DNA of 64,000 nucleotides, from the NCBI RefSeq assembly GCF_905220365.1, contig NC_061131.1, positions 13,119,318 through 13,183,317 of the forward strand. The letters are read 5' to 3'. The position numbers were made by a program, and so were the translations under genes. The stretch is from Vanessa cardui (Eukaryota; Arthropoda; Insecta; Lepidoptera; Nymphalidae). The notes under the pieces were generated by a model that was not told the origin of the DNA, did no database searches, and saw only the letters and a list, made by a program, of their open reading frames with translations. Numbering within the stretch: the stretch's first letter is position 1; every line of letters starts with the position of its first letter. This document shows positions 35,631-45,700 of the stretch, piece by piece.

Positions 35631-36183
35631 ACATAACATTACATGACAATAACTTGATCTACACGCCAGGCAATTTATATCAAGCCTCATTTTAAAAAGT
35701 GAAAACGACTTAAGTACTCATATTACAATACCAAATATATTTATATCTCAAAAACGTACTGTTTCCACTGAATAATACATATTGCTTCAGCAGTTTCAGT
35801 AAATAATTACAAAACAAAAAAGACCTTCGTCATCATAAGTATTGTTTCATTTACACGAGCCTGAGAATATATTATAGCAATTTTCCGCTCATTAGTGAAA
35901 ACTTTAAAAAACAATGCGACCCGAAAATAGAGTGAAGTGAGATGAGACTTCATTGTTCTTCTCTACGTTACATTTTGTTTTGAAAGATAAAAGGTATGAA
36001 GGAAATAATTTATCATTTAAACAAAGGAGTGATGAGTGTGACGTTGATGTATAGCTAAATCTCTTGAAGCAGACTTAAAGATAAACAGACCTTCCACTTT
36101 CCACGTGATTTGCTAATCGTTTTATTATATTATGCACTACAGACTATATTTTATACACTACAGACTATTAATAATTTATATAT

Positions 36184-36297
36184 ACAACAACAAACAACAA
36201 CAGCCTGTAAATTTCCACTGCTGGGCTAAAGGCCTCCTCTCCCTTAGAGGAGAAGGTTTGGAACATATTCCACCACGCTGTTCCAATGCGGGTTGGT
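36184..36297 (-). repeat. 5'-truncated SINE-A with (TTG)n tail
   Basis: acaacaacaaacaacaacag then cctgtaaatttccactgctg, ending abruptly after gcgggttggtg. Confidence 0.85.
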
Positions 36298-36344
36298 GTG
36301 CAATGCAATTTATATATATTTACTTTTAATCCAATACTATTTCA

Positions 36345-36840
36345 GTCAACTCCTTACAAGCATTCACGTCCAAAGATCCGATATTAAATACAACGTCATT
36401 CAAGATGGATGTAAAATTATCACGAATCCCCAATTAATAGGTACTAAAGATTATTCAAAATTACGACGAATATCTTCTCAATTCGATTTAAAAGTTGACA
36501 ATTTATTTATATCCTCCTTAATTATTTAAATCCTCCTAAGTACCTAATTGAATTGGAATTTAGAATAAATGATATTATTAATAAAACATATGGCCTTTTT
36601 CCATTTATATTTGAGAATGCATTTACGTTCAAAATTTCGATATAAACTTCAACGTTATTCAAAGTGTATGTAACGTTATCACGAATCCGCAATTAAATCA
36701 ATTAATACTAAAGATTATTCAAGATTACGACGAATATCTTGTCAATTCAAATTAAAAGTTGACAATTTCTATTTCTACTGCTAACTAATTGAATTGGAAT
36801 TTAGAATAAATTATATTAATAAAGTATGCTACCTTCTTTT
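36345..36840 (+). repeat. Diverged ~264-bp tandem duplication with a partly conserved frame
   Basis: Two direct copies, about 36365-36600 and 36630-36840, share cactaaagattattca-type blocks 264 bp apart and acctaattgaattggaattt / actaattgaattggaattt. In copy 1 a 78-codon frame includes VQRSDIKYNVIQDGCKIITN. The corresponding frame in copy 2 reads VQNFDINFNVIQSVCNVITN. Several differences fall at third codon positions, but copy 2 is shifted by a 5-bp length change further on. I do not recognise the family; this could be two old exons, a duplicated small-gene remnant or simple satellite-like DNA. Confidence 0.55.
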
Positions 36841-36962
36841 TGTGTGTATGTTATTTTATATCACTATAAATACGTAGCAACTTTCAATTTTCAAGACGAA
36901 GATTTTGGGTTTGTTCCACAAAGCTTGTCTGTGAGTTAATGGGTACATTAAAGTATACGTTA

Positions 36963-37082
36963 TCCTTCATCAGGCGGCACGAGATGAATAAAATTAATGA
37001 ACACAACCTAAGCACGTGACAAGACAGTACGTTGACCTTTATTAGCCTACAATCATCACAACCACACGTGTTATATCCACAA
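36963..37082 (-). repeat. Degenerate SINE-A 5' half
   Basis: cggcacgagatgaataaaat, then ctaagcacgtgac, then a decayed head (caatcatcacaaccacacgt). It abuts nHel-C. Confidence 0.45.
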
Positions 37083-37344
37083 TTAGCGACCCGCCTCAGC
37101 TTCGCATGCGTGCAATGCTGATAATAAATATAGTACAGAATTTGTTCATTTGCGAAATCGAATTGGAGACTTCTAAAATTGACAGTGTTTTTTACTAAAT
37201 TGTCCATGTATCATATACAAAAGCCTTTCTCACGAATCACTCTGTCTATTAAAATATCATCAAATTCCGTTGTGTAATTTTAAAGATCTAAGCATACATA
37301 GAGATGGACAGCGGTAAGCGACTTTGTTATATACTATGTAATGA
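37083..37344 (-). mobile_element. nHel-C copy
   Basis: The minus-strand 5' TC is at 37343-37344 preceded by A (tcattacatagtatataaca). The 3' end is CTAA instead of CTAG, followed by T. The body is well preserved. Confidence 0.7.
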
Positions 37345-38322
37345 TAATCACGTGGATGATGATGACTTTAATAGAGCTCATCTTTATATTGTGTAAATAC
37401 TAATGTTTATCATTGCTTTCTGTATTTAAACTTTTTATAGGCGTGTACAGAACAATTATTTGTGGTGTAATTTTATACACAGGATATTGTAATCATGACA
37501 GCATACGATGTTGTTTTTTTTTCAATTTGTATGAATATATATTAATTTTTCTTACTGGGAAGCCAAGTTATTTTTTAAGTCGAATATTCTTCAGTCTTTG
37601 AAGTTTATACCATTTCGATACTCTATTTACATTACTAAAATTTTATATTTGTTGTTTTGGATAAATTGTATATTTTTTTTAATTATAATAATATCTGTTA
37701 AATACAGTCAAATAATATATATATACGTATATTCTCTGTTCAAACCATAAGACGAGAAAAGTAAAAAAAAAACAAGAAATCGACGCGTTCTCATTTTGGT
37801 AACTAAATTATATAATAATTAAAACTGAAACGTTACAAGGATAGAATACTATATCAACGATTTAAAAAGCATATAAAAATGAATTTATTATTCTATTTAT
37901 AACTTATAAGATAAAACTCACGAGACCTCTGGTATGTTTAACAAAAAAACCGTAGTAGTATTTCGTAGTCTGGTATTTGACATTGTTTACAATCTAGTGC
38001 CTAAAGTATTTGGGCCTGCACCTAAACCTAAACACATTCCGATTGTAATGAATTATTATAATTCCATAAAAAAAATTCTAGTCTTCAATAAATTATTTAT
38101 TTTCTATCTCGCTAGTTTAAAACATCAATGATTATTATTATGTGCTAAATTTAAAATTAGGATTTATGTTTGGGTCATACTTTTGATAACCGATTTTGTG
38201 AAATATAATGCGTTTTCAAAATGAAACAAATACTGTGTCCGTGTAATATTTAACCAGAAGTATACACATAGATATGTTACAAAAAAATCATTTTTTTTTT
38301 AATTTAAAGTAACAACGATTAG
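37345..38322. other. AT-rich stretch, no gene seen
   Basis: Frames of 62-65 codons at 37413 and 37934 show no features. Nothing recognised. Confidence 0.45.
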
Positions 38323-38680
38323 GTTTTTTTATGGAATAAAAGATGAGAAGGACGAGCATATGGACCACCCGATGGTAAGTGGTCAATATCACACATAGAC
38401 AATGACGCTGTTAGAAATATTAACTATTCCTTACATCATCAATGCGCCACCAACCTTGGGGACTAAGATGCTATGTCCCTTGTGGCTGTATTTACACTGG
38501 CTCACTCACCCTTCAAACTGGTACACAACAATACTGCGTACTGTTGTTTAGCGGTAGAATATCTGATGAGTGGGTGGTACCTACCCAGGCGGGCTTGCAC
38601 AAAGCCCTACCACCAAATACAAAGCTCTACCACCAAGTACAAAGCACTACCACCAAGTACAAAGTACTACCACCAAGTAA
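38323..38680 (+). repeat. Repeat-B, long copy with 20-bp tail repeats
   Basis: Nearly complete, from ttttttatggaataaaagat through gcgccaccaaccttggggac and tggctcactcacccttcaaa to the end. The end is four exact-register 20-bp units, aaagccctaccaccaaatac and variants, at 38601, 38621, 38641 and 38661. Other copies here have only one unit. The class is unknown; it behaves like a SINE or LINE 3' end. The 89- and 75-codon frames over it are artefacts. Confidence 0.85.
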
Positions 38681-39018
38681 AACACACAACTACAACCTAA
38701 TCGTTAATTAAGGAACAATTTTAAAATGACTTTCTTAGCAAACGTAAAAAAATAAATTCTTGTAACTACAAGCAAATCATCGTTACATTTTTTTTTATTT
38801 CAAATGTTATCTTGTAACAATAACAACGTTGTAAACATATGAGATAACATACAATTTTACGGATTTTGTTTTCAGAACTCTTTTTTGCGACCAAACTTAT
38901 CGTTCGGTGATAGCTTGCTTTAGTGATAGCGCGCTAGTACTACAATGATATATCGAAATTTATGAATATATTAACCAATATATAAATTTAGCTTAAACTG
39001 GAATTATTTATTAGTGAA
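38681..39018. other. AT-rich stretch, no gene seen
   Basis: Nothing recognised. The last base, A39018, is the host base next to the Helitron 3' end. Confidence 0.5.
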
Positions 39019-39060
39019 CTAGCTTTTGCCCGCGACTTCGTCCGCGTGGAATAGTGACTT
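39019..39060 (-). terminator. Helitron 3' terminus with hairpin
   Basis: On the minus strand: acgcggacgaagtcgcg (six pairs with one bulged G, GAA loop), a few bases, then CTAG. In Helitrons this hairpin signals the end of strand transfer. The ends of nHel-C and nHel-D have the same plan. Confidence 0.85.
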
Positions 39061-39203
39061 CCGGCAGAAAAGTATAGATAGCTGTGCCTGTGACTTCGTC
39101 AACGTGTAACTAACTCCTTGTGTGTTATTAAATTAAAATGTATTGGTAATATTATTTTCATCACGTTCACATGGGGCTTAAGTACCTATAGAACCAAAAT
39201 ACT

Positions 39204-42200
39204 TTAGCGCAAAGCTTCCGGGTTAACTATATTGAAAGTTGACCCGTCCGGCACGTGAACATAAAGATTTCTAGAACTGCTAACACGGGAAAGAGCAACG
39301 TATAACTGACCATGAGAGAAACAACTGACACCGAGATCTACTCCGGCAACATGAAAAGTCTGCCCTTGAGCCTTATTAATTGTCATTGCATAACACACCG
39401 AAACTGGGAATTGCGTCCTTTTAAATTGGAATGGAAAATTATTTGGTATTAAGGGTATTCTGGGAATAAAGACGGTTTCTCCTGCACCGCAACCTGTTAA
39501 AATTTGAGCCTCGATTATATTTTGTTGCAACTGGGTTACTTTTAGTCGAGTTCCATTGCAAAGTTTTGGTGGTCTTAAATTTCGGAGTAGAATAATCGGA
39601 ATGCCAATTTTTAAACAAATTTCGTGAGAAGGAAGTCCGGGCATATTTAAAGAATTTAAAAATTCTATCGGGTAATTAATAGTTTCTTGTTCATCGACCA
39701 TTCTATTTATTGATCTATAAACTTTGCTTTCCCCCTGTATGTTCGACAGTATTTTGTTATTAATCTCAGTTGCCTGATCATTGCGAGGAGTTAAAATAGA
39801 TCTTTCGCATAGCCAAGAATTGTCCCTATTCAATATATTTGTTACGTCACCGTAAACTGACGATATAAGATGTGATTGAGATTGCACTATACAACATAAT
39901 TCAGGCGTCAGAATAAGTTTTCCTTGGTGTAGTTGTGGATAGGTACCTTCACCAATCTTTAATAATGTATCAGAAAATTGACTATCATCCGGGTTATCTC
40001 CAGTTCTCACTCGCATGTTTATAGTCAAATGCACCGACTGTATATCACGCCACAAATAAGAGCTTTTCAGGCAAGCCCTAACCTCATCAGCTCGGGTTCC
40101 CCGTGGTATTACCGGTAAGGTTTGTCGGAAATCACCACAAAATAAAACCGTGATACCGCCCATTGGTCGATCATTTTGTCTTATATCCCTTAAAGTTCTA
40201 TCTACTGCTTCTACTGCTTTTCGATGGGCCATCGTACATTCATCCCATATGATTAAATTACACTCGCGTAATACCTTAGCTTTGTCACTATTTCTTGAAA
40301 TACTACAGGTTGGACTTTCTGTGCAATCTAAATCAATTGGTATTTTGAACATTGTGTGAGCCGTTTTACCTCCTGGCAATGTTGCAGCTATCCCGGATGA
40401 AGCTACGGCAAGAGCTATTTTACGTTGATTTCGAACATAAGCCAATATTAATTTAGTCAAAAAGGTCTTTCCAGTTCCTCCAGGTGCATCTAAAAACCAT
40501 ATTGTTCCCAAATTATTTTGGACACTTCTGCACACGCGATCATAAACTGAACGTTGTTCTGCAGTCATTATTGGGATACCGTTTTCTAATGTTGTCAGCA
40601 GTTCCATTAAGTTGTAGCTAATCTCTGCGGGATATTCCCTATTAGTTACTTCTCCGACTGAGGTTGGTGTTGGCAAACCATATTCACATAGTGATTTACC
40701 GCCAACTGCTGTTAACTCATCCTGAAGAGCTAATAAGCACTGATTTATGGCAAGATCACGGAAATTATCATTAGTTGTGCCTTCATCGTTGTTAGATATA
40801 TTTCTAAGAAAGTCTTCTGAAAATTTGTTTTTATATTTTTCCCATAATTGTACAGCATCTGACAAATTACAAAATGTGAGTAATGTTACAAATAAATTAC
40901 GTAACCGTCTTGGATTATCACTAACACAGGATTCTGCTAAAGCGTCATCCCAATGCTGATCATTTTCTAGCAAATGACGCGCTTGGCAAGCTGCATGATA
41001 AGTGGGAAAAACAACATCGTCTACTTTTCTCAAATCTATAAATGAGGTTGGTCCTCGCACAGTATGTAATAATAATCGCAAATAGAAACACTCAGCGTTG
41101 TTAGGATGAACGGCGTATACTCTGCCAAGAACATGTTCTTTGAAAATACCTGACTCACCATCTACAGGCCTGCCACGGCGTCTTTGATTAAAGACACCTC
41201 GTTGCTTATCGTAGGTATAGTACGATGGAACTTCCTCATATAAAAGAGATTTTGCAAAATCATCAGTTTGGCAAAGTCGAAAGAATGCTAATAAAGTTGT
41301 TTGTCTAGGGTTCTCTAACCGTTCTGTGACATTTTCGGCGTTGAAATATATACGTTGACCACCTTCAAGATGAACATCCAGATGAGTCACAGGTGGAAAT
41401 CTTTCATGAATGTTGAAACTTAAGATCCACCACACAGCTTCTGAAGAACTTATATATCTGCCTGACTGATATCTTGTAACTTCATCATGTTCATTTCTCA
41501 AAGCAAATGTAGCTTGGTCACTGCCCTTATTAATGTACTTACAAATATATTTTATTGACTCTACACTATTACACATTTCAACATTTATATGAGCTTGAAA
41601 TGCTCTGGACAACACAGGAGAATACGGAACGACCCACCTATTGTCTAAAATAACCTGTTGTCCAGATACTCCCTTTTCAACAGTGAAACCACCAGTATCT
41701 CTTGAACGGCGACGATATAATGGGTATCCATCATGTCCTGTTACAGTTTCATCCACTAAGGCTTTTGGATATCTTTTAGTGCAACGACCGTCTTGCATGC
41801 AAGGAGAATTTCCGTTAAATACACCACATGGACCATGTATCATATGAGATTTAACAATGTCGTATAACTCAGGATCTGCAATCGGACTTGGAATTTCAGC
41901 ACTGATTAAACTGTCTACATAATTAGGTCGAACCTTATCTTTTAACCAAACCAGGATATGTGCGTGGGGTAAGCCGCGTTTTTGCCATTCAACACTATAC
42001 ATGTAACATAATACTTCTCCAAAAATGTTATCTTTGGTAAGTAGATCTATCATTGATTTTAATTTTAAATGAAAAACTCTTGCGATGATATCATGACGGT
42101 CATGCGGTGCTTGACCCTCAAGAAGCTCCCGAGTGATTTCATCCCACTTAGCATTGGTAGTTACAGTAATAAATAAGTCGGGACGTCCATATTTTCTCAC

Positions 42201-42377
42201 GTAACAAAAAGCATCTTGAGTACGTTCGTGCATGTAGCGTGGACCACCAGTAAAAGAAGAGGGCAAAATAACTAAACGGCCCATATTCACCGTATCATTA
42301 TCTTGCTGCATGGCGTCGCGAAGGTGCACGTATTCTTCAGCGCGCAGCTGCCTTTGATTAGATCGTATGTAAACTAA
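39204..42377 (-). CDS. Helitron Rep-helicase, Rep and helicase part
   Basis: This 1,057-codon segment is open from just after the TGA at 42378 to the stop at 39204. It holds the catalytic halves of the Rep-helicase that cuts, transfers and unwinds Helitron DNA. Counting from the GTG at 42329, the HUH nickase motif is PHAHILVWL (H122, H124) and the two-tyrosine motif is YICKYINKG (Y261, Y265). The Pif1-like helicase begins near residue 585 with Walker A GGTGKT (617-622), Walker B WDEC (D696, E697), GDFRQ (732-736), TINKAQGQT (983-991) and YVALSRV (1010-1016), ending at residue 1041. All key residues are present. No own ATG lies at its start: the frame is continuous with the upstream part, so this is the C-terminal portion of one protein, not a separate gene. 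Confidence 0.92.
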   Translation of the reverse strand, partial: LVYIRSNQRQLRAEEYVHLRDAMQQDNDTVNMGRLVILPSSFTGGPRYMHERTQDAFCYVRKYGRPDLFITVTTNAKWDEITRELLEGQAPHDRHDIIARVFHLKLKSMIDLLTKDNIFGEVLCYMYSVEWQKRGLPHAHILVWLKDKVRPNYVDSLISAEIPSPIADPELYDIVKSHMIHGPCGVFNGNSPCMQDGRCTKRYPKALVDETVTGHDGYPLYRRRSRDTGGFTVEKGVSGQQVILDNRWVVPYSPVLSRAFQAHINVEMCNSVESIKYICKYINKGSDQATFALRNEHDEVTRYQSGRYISSSEAVWWILSFNIHERFPPVTHLDVHLEGGQRIYFNAENVTERLENPRQTTLLAFFRLCQTDDFAKSLLYEEVPSYYTYDKQRGVFNQRRRGRPVDGESGIFKEHVLGRVYAVHPNNAECFYLRLLLHTVRGPTSFIDLRKVDDVVFPTYHAACQARHLLENDQHWDDALAESCVSDNPRRLRNLFVTLLTFCNLSDAVQLWEKYKNKFSEDFLRNISNNDEGTTNDNFRDLAINQCLLALQDELTAVGGKSLCEYGLPTPTSVGEVTNREYPAEISYNLMELLTTLENGIPIMTAEQRSVYDRVCRSVQNNLGTIWFLDAPGGTGKTFLTKLILAYVRNQRKIALAVASSGIAATLPGGKTAHTMFKIPIDLDCTESPTCSISRNSDKAKVLRECNLIIWDECTMAHRKAVEAVDRTLRDIRQNDRPMGGITVLFCGDFRQTLPVIPRGTRADEVRACLKSSYLWRDIQSVHLTINMRVRTGDNPDDSQFSDTLLKIGEGTYPQLHQGKLILTPELCCIVQSQSHLISSVYGDVTNILNRDNSWLCERSILTPRNDQATEINNKILSNIQGESKVYRSINRMVDEQETINYPIEFLNSLNMPGLPSHEICLKIGIPIILLRNLRPPKLCNGTRLKVTQLQQNIIEAQILTGCGAGETVFIPRIPLIPNNFPFQFKRTQFPVSVCYAMTINKAQGQTFHVAGVDLGVSCFSHGQLYVALSRVSSSRNLYVHVPDGSTFNIVNPEALR

Positions 42378-44321
42378 TCAAATACGATCAAAAACGAATA
42401 AGCCACGAAAACGTTGCAAGTATACAAACCTATTCCGTCTTACTTGCAAGTGGTAACAGTAAAATTGAAGGCATGAAATCTTTTTATTATAAATAGGTGC
42501 GCCTGTACGCGGATCAGTTTGGTATAAAGCAAAATTATAACCATCTTCCCCTCGACAATATATCAAAGGATATTGCAAACTGTCGTAAGCTCTGTGGGTT
42601 TCGTAAATACGTTGCAAACGATTGTCTCTAGAACGGATAACGATATCACGCCTATCACATTCCTGGTCGACCAATACCACAGCAACTTCATTCGTGGATG
42701 GAGCATTGTAACGCCCAGGGTGCTCCTGCGTTGGACGCCTATCGGCATTTATAACAATTTTATAATTGTTATCATGATCTCCAGGAAGAGCTTCTAATGC
42801 CGATTTAAAACTGCATACATACGAATTAACCTGATGCAACATGTTCTGAAGTTGTGAAATGAGTTCAGCATTTAAATTCGGGAAATATTGATTTCTTATA
42901 TTCGACTGTTCGTCGTAGTCGGATACAAAATATATTTGAAGAAACTTAGGTTGGTCTTCAGGCAAAAGAGATCCTATCAAATGGTAAACTTGACCTTGTA
43001 TCTTAAAAGTAGGCATGAAAGGACCTTCGGAGATTTGTTGCGCACCAAAGGATGTCATCTGAAATGCACTATTATAAGTGCGAATGTTGTCTAAAAACTG
43101 TTTAGATTGCACATGTTCCCCCAAAAGTAGTGATTTCAAAGGTTCCGGTGGGTCTTCGAATGAAGGCAAATTTATTTTGCCTCCAGAACAACAGAAACCA
43201 GCCGACTCCTTACTCCACTTTGAAGCATTACAAAAAGAACATACCACGTTCATATCGCCTATTACAGAAGATGATTTGTAATCAATTGTGAGGGTATAAG
43301 CAAACCCACTTTTATATTTGTCGGACCATGCCACCGTATTTCTAGGTTGGTCTTCTATGTATACATCTAAGTTATTAAGACTATGTCGAAATCTGTCTGC
43401 AGTAAGACGGGCCTCTCGCTGTTCGTCCGTTTCAAGAGACCGAATATTTTCGATTCTTAATCTTTCATTAGACAAACTTATTAATCGTTCTTGTCTCAAA
43501 GAATTGTAATGTTCGCGTACCGACTCTAGTCGTTGTTCATGCTCATGTTCATCTTCGAGAGATCTAATAATATTGTGGTGCACCCTATCATTTGTCAAAC
43601 GGTCTTCATATTGAGTAAAAGTTTTAGATTCTCGAGATAAAATATGACGTTCGCGGTCAGCTGTGAGACGCAATTCCCTCTCAGTGGAGGTTTCTGACTC
43701 GCGAGACAATATATGACGTTCGCGGTCAGCTGTGAGACGCAATTCCCTCTCAGTGAAGGTTTCTGACTCGCGAGACAATATATGACGTTCGCGGTCAGCT
43801 GTGAGACGCAATTCCCTCTCAGTGAAGGTTTCTGACTCGCGAGATAATGCATGCCGTTCGCGGTCAGCTGTGAGACGCAATTCCCTCTCAGTGAAGGTTT
43901 CTGACTCGCGAGATAATGCATGCCGTTCGCGGTCAGCTGTGAGACGTAATTCCCTTTCAGTAAATGTTTCAGACTCGCGAGATAAAGTTTGTCGTTCACG
44001 GTCAGCTGTGAGACGCAATTCTCGCTGTGAAGCAGTTTCAGCTGCTCGGGATAACACATGTTGTTCTCGGTCAATGGTAAGCCTCAGCTCTCGTTGAGAA
44101 AAGCTTTGAGACGCCCGTGATGTAGCTCGTCTCTCTCTGTCAGCTGCTAATCGCATCTCTCTCTCTGAAGAGCTTTCATTGGCTCGAGAAGTTGAGGCAC
44201 TAACTCTCATAGAGTTTAACCGATGTGCTCTTTCCTCTGCCGATTCTTGAGAACGCGCATTTCTCATCCTCTTAGCATCTCTCGAATTTCGAGATAAAGA
44301 TGGTCTTTTTTTAGGTGGCAT
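42378..44321 (-). CDS. Helitron Rep-helicase, N-terminal part up to in-frame TGA
   Basis: 647 codons from ATG (MPPKKRPSLSRNSRDAKRMR) to TGA at 42378-42380. Residues up to about 270 are highly charged and contain eight or nine tandem 23-residue units of the type RESETFTERELRLTADRERH-ALS, probably helical. A cysteine motif, CSFCNASKW...CC, follows near residue 375, and then the conserved Helitron N-terminal region. The next frame downstream is in the same phase, so a single nonsense codon splits a ~1,705-codon protein. The last residues before the stop (LFVFDRI) fall where related proteins have a conserved stretch that seems missing, so the stop may lie in a small deletion scar. Without readthrough the product would lack Rep and helicase activity. 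Confidence 0.9.
   Translation of the reverse strand: MPPKKRPSLSRNSRDAKRMRNARSQESAEERAHRLNSMRVSASTSRANESSSEREMRLAADRERRATSRASQSFSQRELRLTIDREQHVLSRAAETASQRELRLTADRERQTLSRESETFTERELRLTADRERHALSRESETFTERELRLTADRERHALSRESETFTERELRLTADRERHILSRESETFTERELRLTADRERHILSRESETSTERELRLTADRERHILSRESKTFTQYEDRLTNDRVHHNIIRSLEDEHEHEQRLESVREHYNSLRQERLISLSNERLRIENIRSLETDEQREARLTADRFRHSLNNLDVYIEDQPRNTVAWSDKYKSGFAYTLTIDYKSSSVIGDMNVVCSFCNASKWSKESAGFCCSGGKINLPSFEDPPEPLKSLLLGEHVQSKQFLDNIRTYNSAFQMTSFGAQQISEGPFMPTFKIQGQVYHLIGSLLPEDQPKFLQIYFVSDYDEQSNIRNQYFPNLNAELISQLQNMLHQVNSYVCSFKSALEALPGDHDNNYKIVINADRRPTQEHPGRYNAPSTNEVAVVLVDQECDRRDIVIRSRDNRLQRIYETHRAYDSLQYPLIYCRGEDGYNFALYQTDPRTGAPIYNKKISCLQFYCYHLQVRRNRFVYLQRFRGLFVFDRI
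43520..44200 (-). repeat. 69-bp tandem repeats inside the Helitron gene
   Basis: The landmark ggtcagctgtgagacg recurs exactly every 69 bp on the plus strand (43655, 43724, 43793, 43862, 43931, 44000), with diverged units at 44069, 44138 and below 43655. The unit is 23 codons, so the frame is kept. The central units are almost identical, the outer ones diverged. Confidence 0.95.
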
Positions 44322-45300
44322 TGTGTATTTTCAATCAACAGTAACCAAAGCTACCTTACACTTACGAAACCTATTAATATTATATAATAACTAAATATGG
44401 TATATAATTAAACACTACTTACATATATAGTAATAATTATATGATATACTTATATAGTAATAATTATTATTATATGATAATTACGAAAATAAACTATTAA
44501 TATAATTAAACACTACCACAATAACTAAAATGCGTACCTACTACTACTTCACTTATAAAGAAATAAAATTTTAACTAATAATATGCTTAGACTAAAAGTC
44601 GCGCTGAAAAGCACGGTTGGTAAATAACAATTATTGTCTGTCAATAAGGTCGAACACTCTAAACGTCTATTCGCATCAACAGCCAAATATTGTATGAAGC
44701 TCGCGCGCGGACCCGCCGCCTTTTTATACGTCCCGCGGCGTAGCGCGTCGAACGCGGCAACCGATACACAAAAATAATCCTTATGGCATGATTCTGTATT
44801 CACGCGCGATGACTTATAGCGTATTTCATGTATAACTTTGGTGTTTCTACACCGATTTACATGATTCTTTTTTTTATTGAATAGGTAATAATGTGAACTT
44901 TTGTAATTAGGGATGAGTGAGAGTATTGTAAACGTAAGAGTAGACAAATATAGTCAGAAAGCGCCGAATTGCTAAGCTTCCGGAAGTTTCACGTGTTATT
45001 GTGAGTCAACTATGAAAGATAGACATATGCTGTCGAGGAATTTATTTTTATATAATAATTTAAGAACATTTGTGTCGTACATGATTTCTATGTAGCTTTA
45101 ACCATTAAGGCTGCACACGCGACGGAAGCTTAAAAAATGGAGTAACTTCTCCCGTTTTCCCAATATTTCCCTTCACTGCTCTACTCCTATTGATCGTAGC
45201 GTAATGAAAAGTATACTATAACCTGCCCAGGAGTAGGAAGAATAATTGTGCCAAATTTCGTTAAAATCCGTCGAGTAGTTTTTGTTTCTATAACGAATAT

Positions 45301-45337
<37 letters not shown>

Positions 45338-45456
45338 AATTTTACTGATTGCATTTTTGGCACCAGTAGCGATCCCTTATCATCCCTTGATAGTTTTTTT
45401 TTAAATAAATTTCATGTACAGAAATGGCCTCTCTACAGATTTATTATAAGTATAGA
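44322..45456 (-). other. Helitron 5' non-coding region
   Basis: 1.1 kb between the element's 5' end and the ATG. It contains a (CTGT)n run at 45301-45336, a long poly-T/poly-A stretch near 45388, and a GC-rich patch at 44700-44765. A 132-codon frame at 44549-44947 runs through it but shows no motif and I regard it as non-coding. Confidence 0.7.
44694..44728 (-). promoter_or_regulatory. Candidate TATA promoter of the Helitron gene
   Basis: On the minus strand cgtataaaaaggcggcgggt places a good TATA box (TATAAAAAG) in GC-rich surroundings. A start site about 30 bp downstream would fall near 44696 (cttcatac), giving a 5' leader of about 375 nt before the ATG at 44321. Inferred from sequence only. 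Confidence 0.4.
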
Positions 45457-45507
45457 TATAGATGTGATACTATATGTAGTAGTAGCTGATTAGACAACCA
45501 ATGGTTC

Positions 45508-45700
45508 ATCCTCCTGCCCTTATCCCAATTTTATTCGGAGTCGGCGCAGCATGTCTTCTCCTTGCATACTTCTCTGTCAGACGTCATCTCACAAGTAACA
45601 TACTTTGTAACCATAGCGTCTTTCACACAATCCATCCATCGTTTCCTTGGTCGTCCTCTACCTCTATATCCATCCACATCCATGCCCAAGGCCAACCAAT
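45508..45700 (-). pseudogene. LINE-K C-terminal remnant
   Basis: The complement translates as GRGRPRKRWMDCVKDAM, then VTCEMTSDREVCKEKTCCAD before a stop. This is the same C-terminal peptide type as at 53005 and resembles the basic RGRP-RW-D end of many RTE/BovB-like LINE ORFs. Only this end survives. Confidence 0.65.

Larger units (their letters stand above)
39019..45456 (-). mobile_element. Helitron, near-complete, 6.4 kb
   Basis: A rolling-circle transposon on the minus strand. Its 5' end is tctatacttataataaatct at 45456, preceded by host A. Its 3' end is cgcgggcaaaagCTAG at 39019-39022, followed by host T. A GC stem with a GAA loop (acgcggacgaagtcgcg) stands just before the terminus. This gives TC...hairpin...CTAG at an A^T target, the diagnostic Helitron structure. 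Inside are a 5' region with a (CTGT)n microsatellite, a TATA-like element and one Rep-helicase frame broken by a single TGA. The 6438-bp length fits autonomous insect Helitrons. Confidence 0.92.

Noticed and set aside
42329..42377. Separate start codon for the helicase part (GTG at 42329)
   Set aside because: The frame is continuous through the TGA and upstream residues are conserved in character, so a split protein is the better reading than a second gene.
43595..44097. Frames of 98 and 159 codons on both strands
   Set aside because: Shadows of the 69-bp repeat, whose length in codons keeps other frames open too.
44549..44947. 132-codon minus-strand frame in the Helitron 5' region
   Set aside because: No motif, no similarity to Helitron accessory proteins that I know, and it covers the likely promoter.
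45298..45336. CRISPR-like or satellite array
   Set aside because: Simple (CAGA)n microsatellite within the Helitron 5' end. No spacer structure, and the window is eukaryotic.
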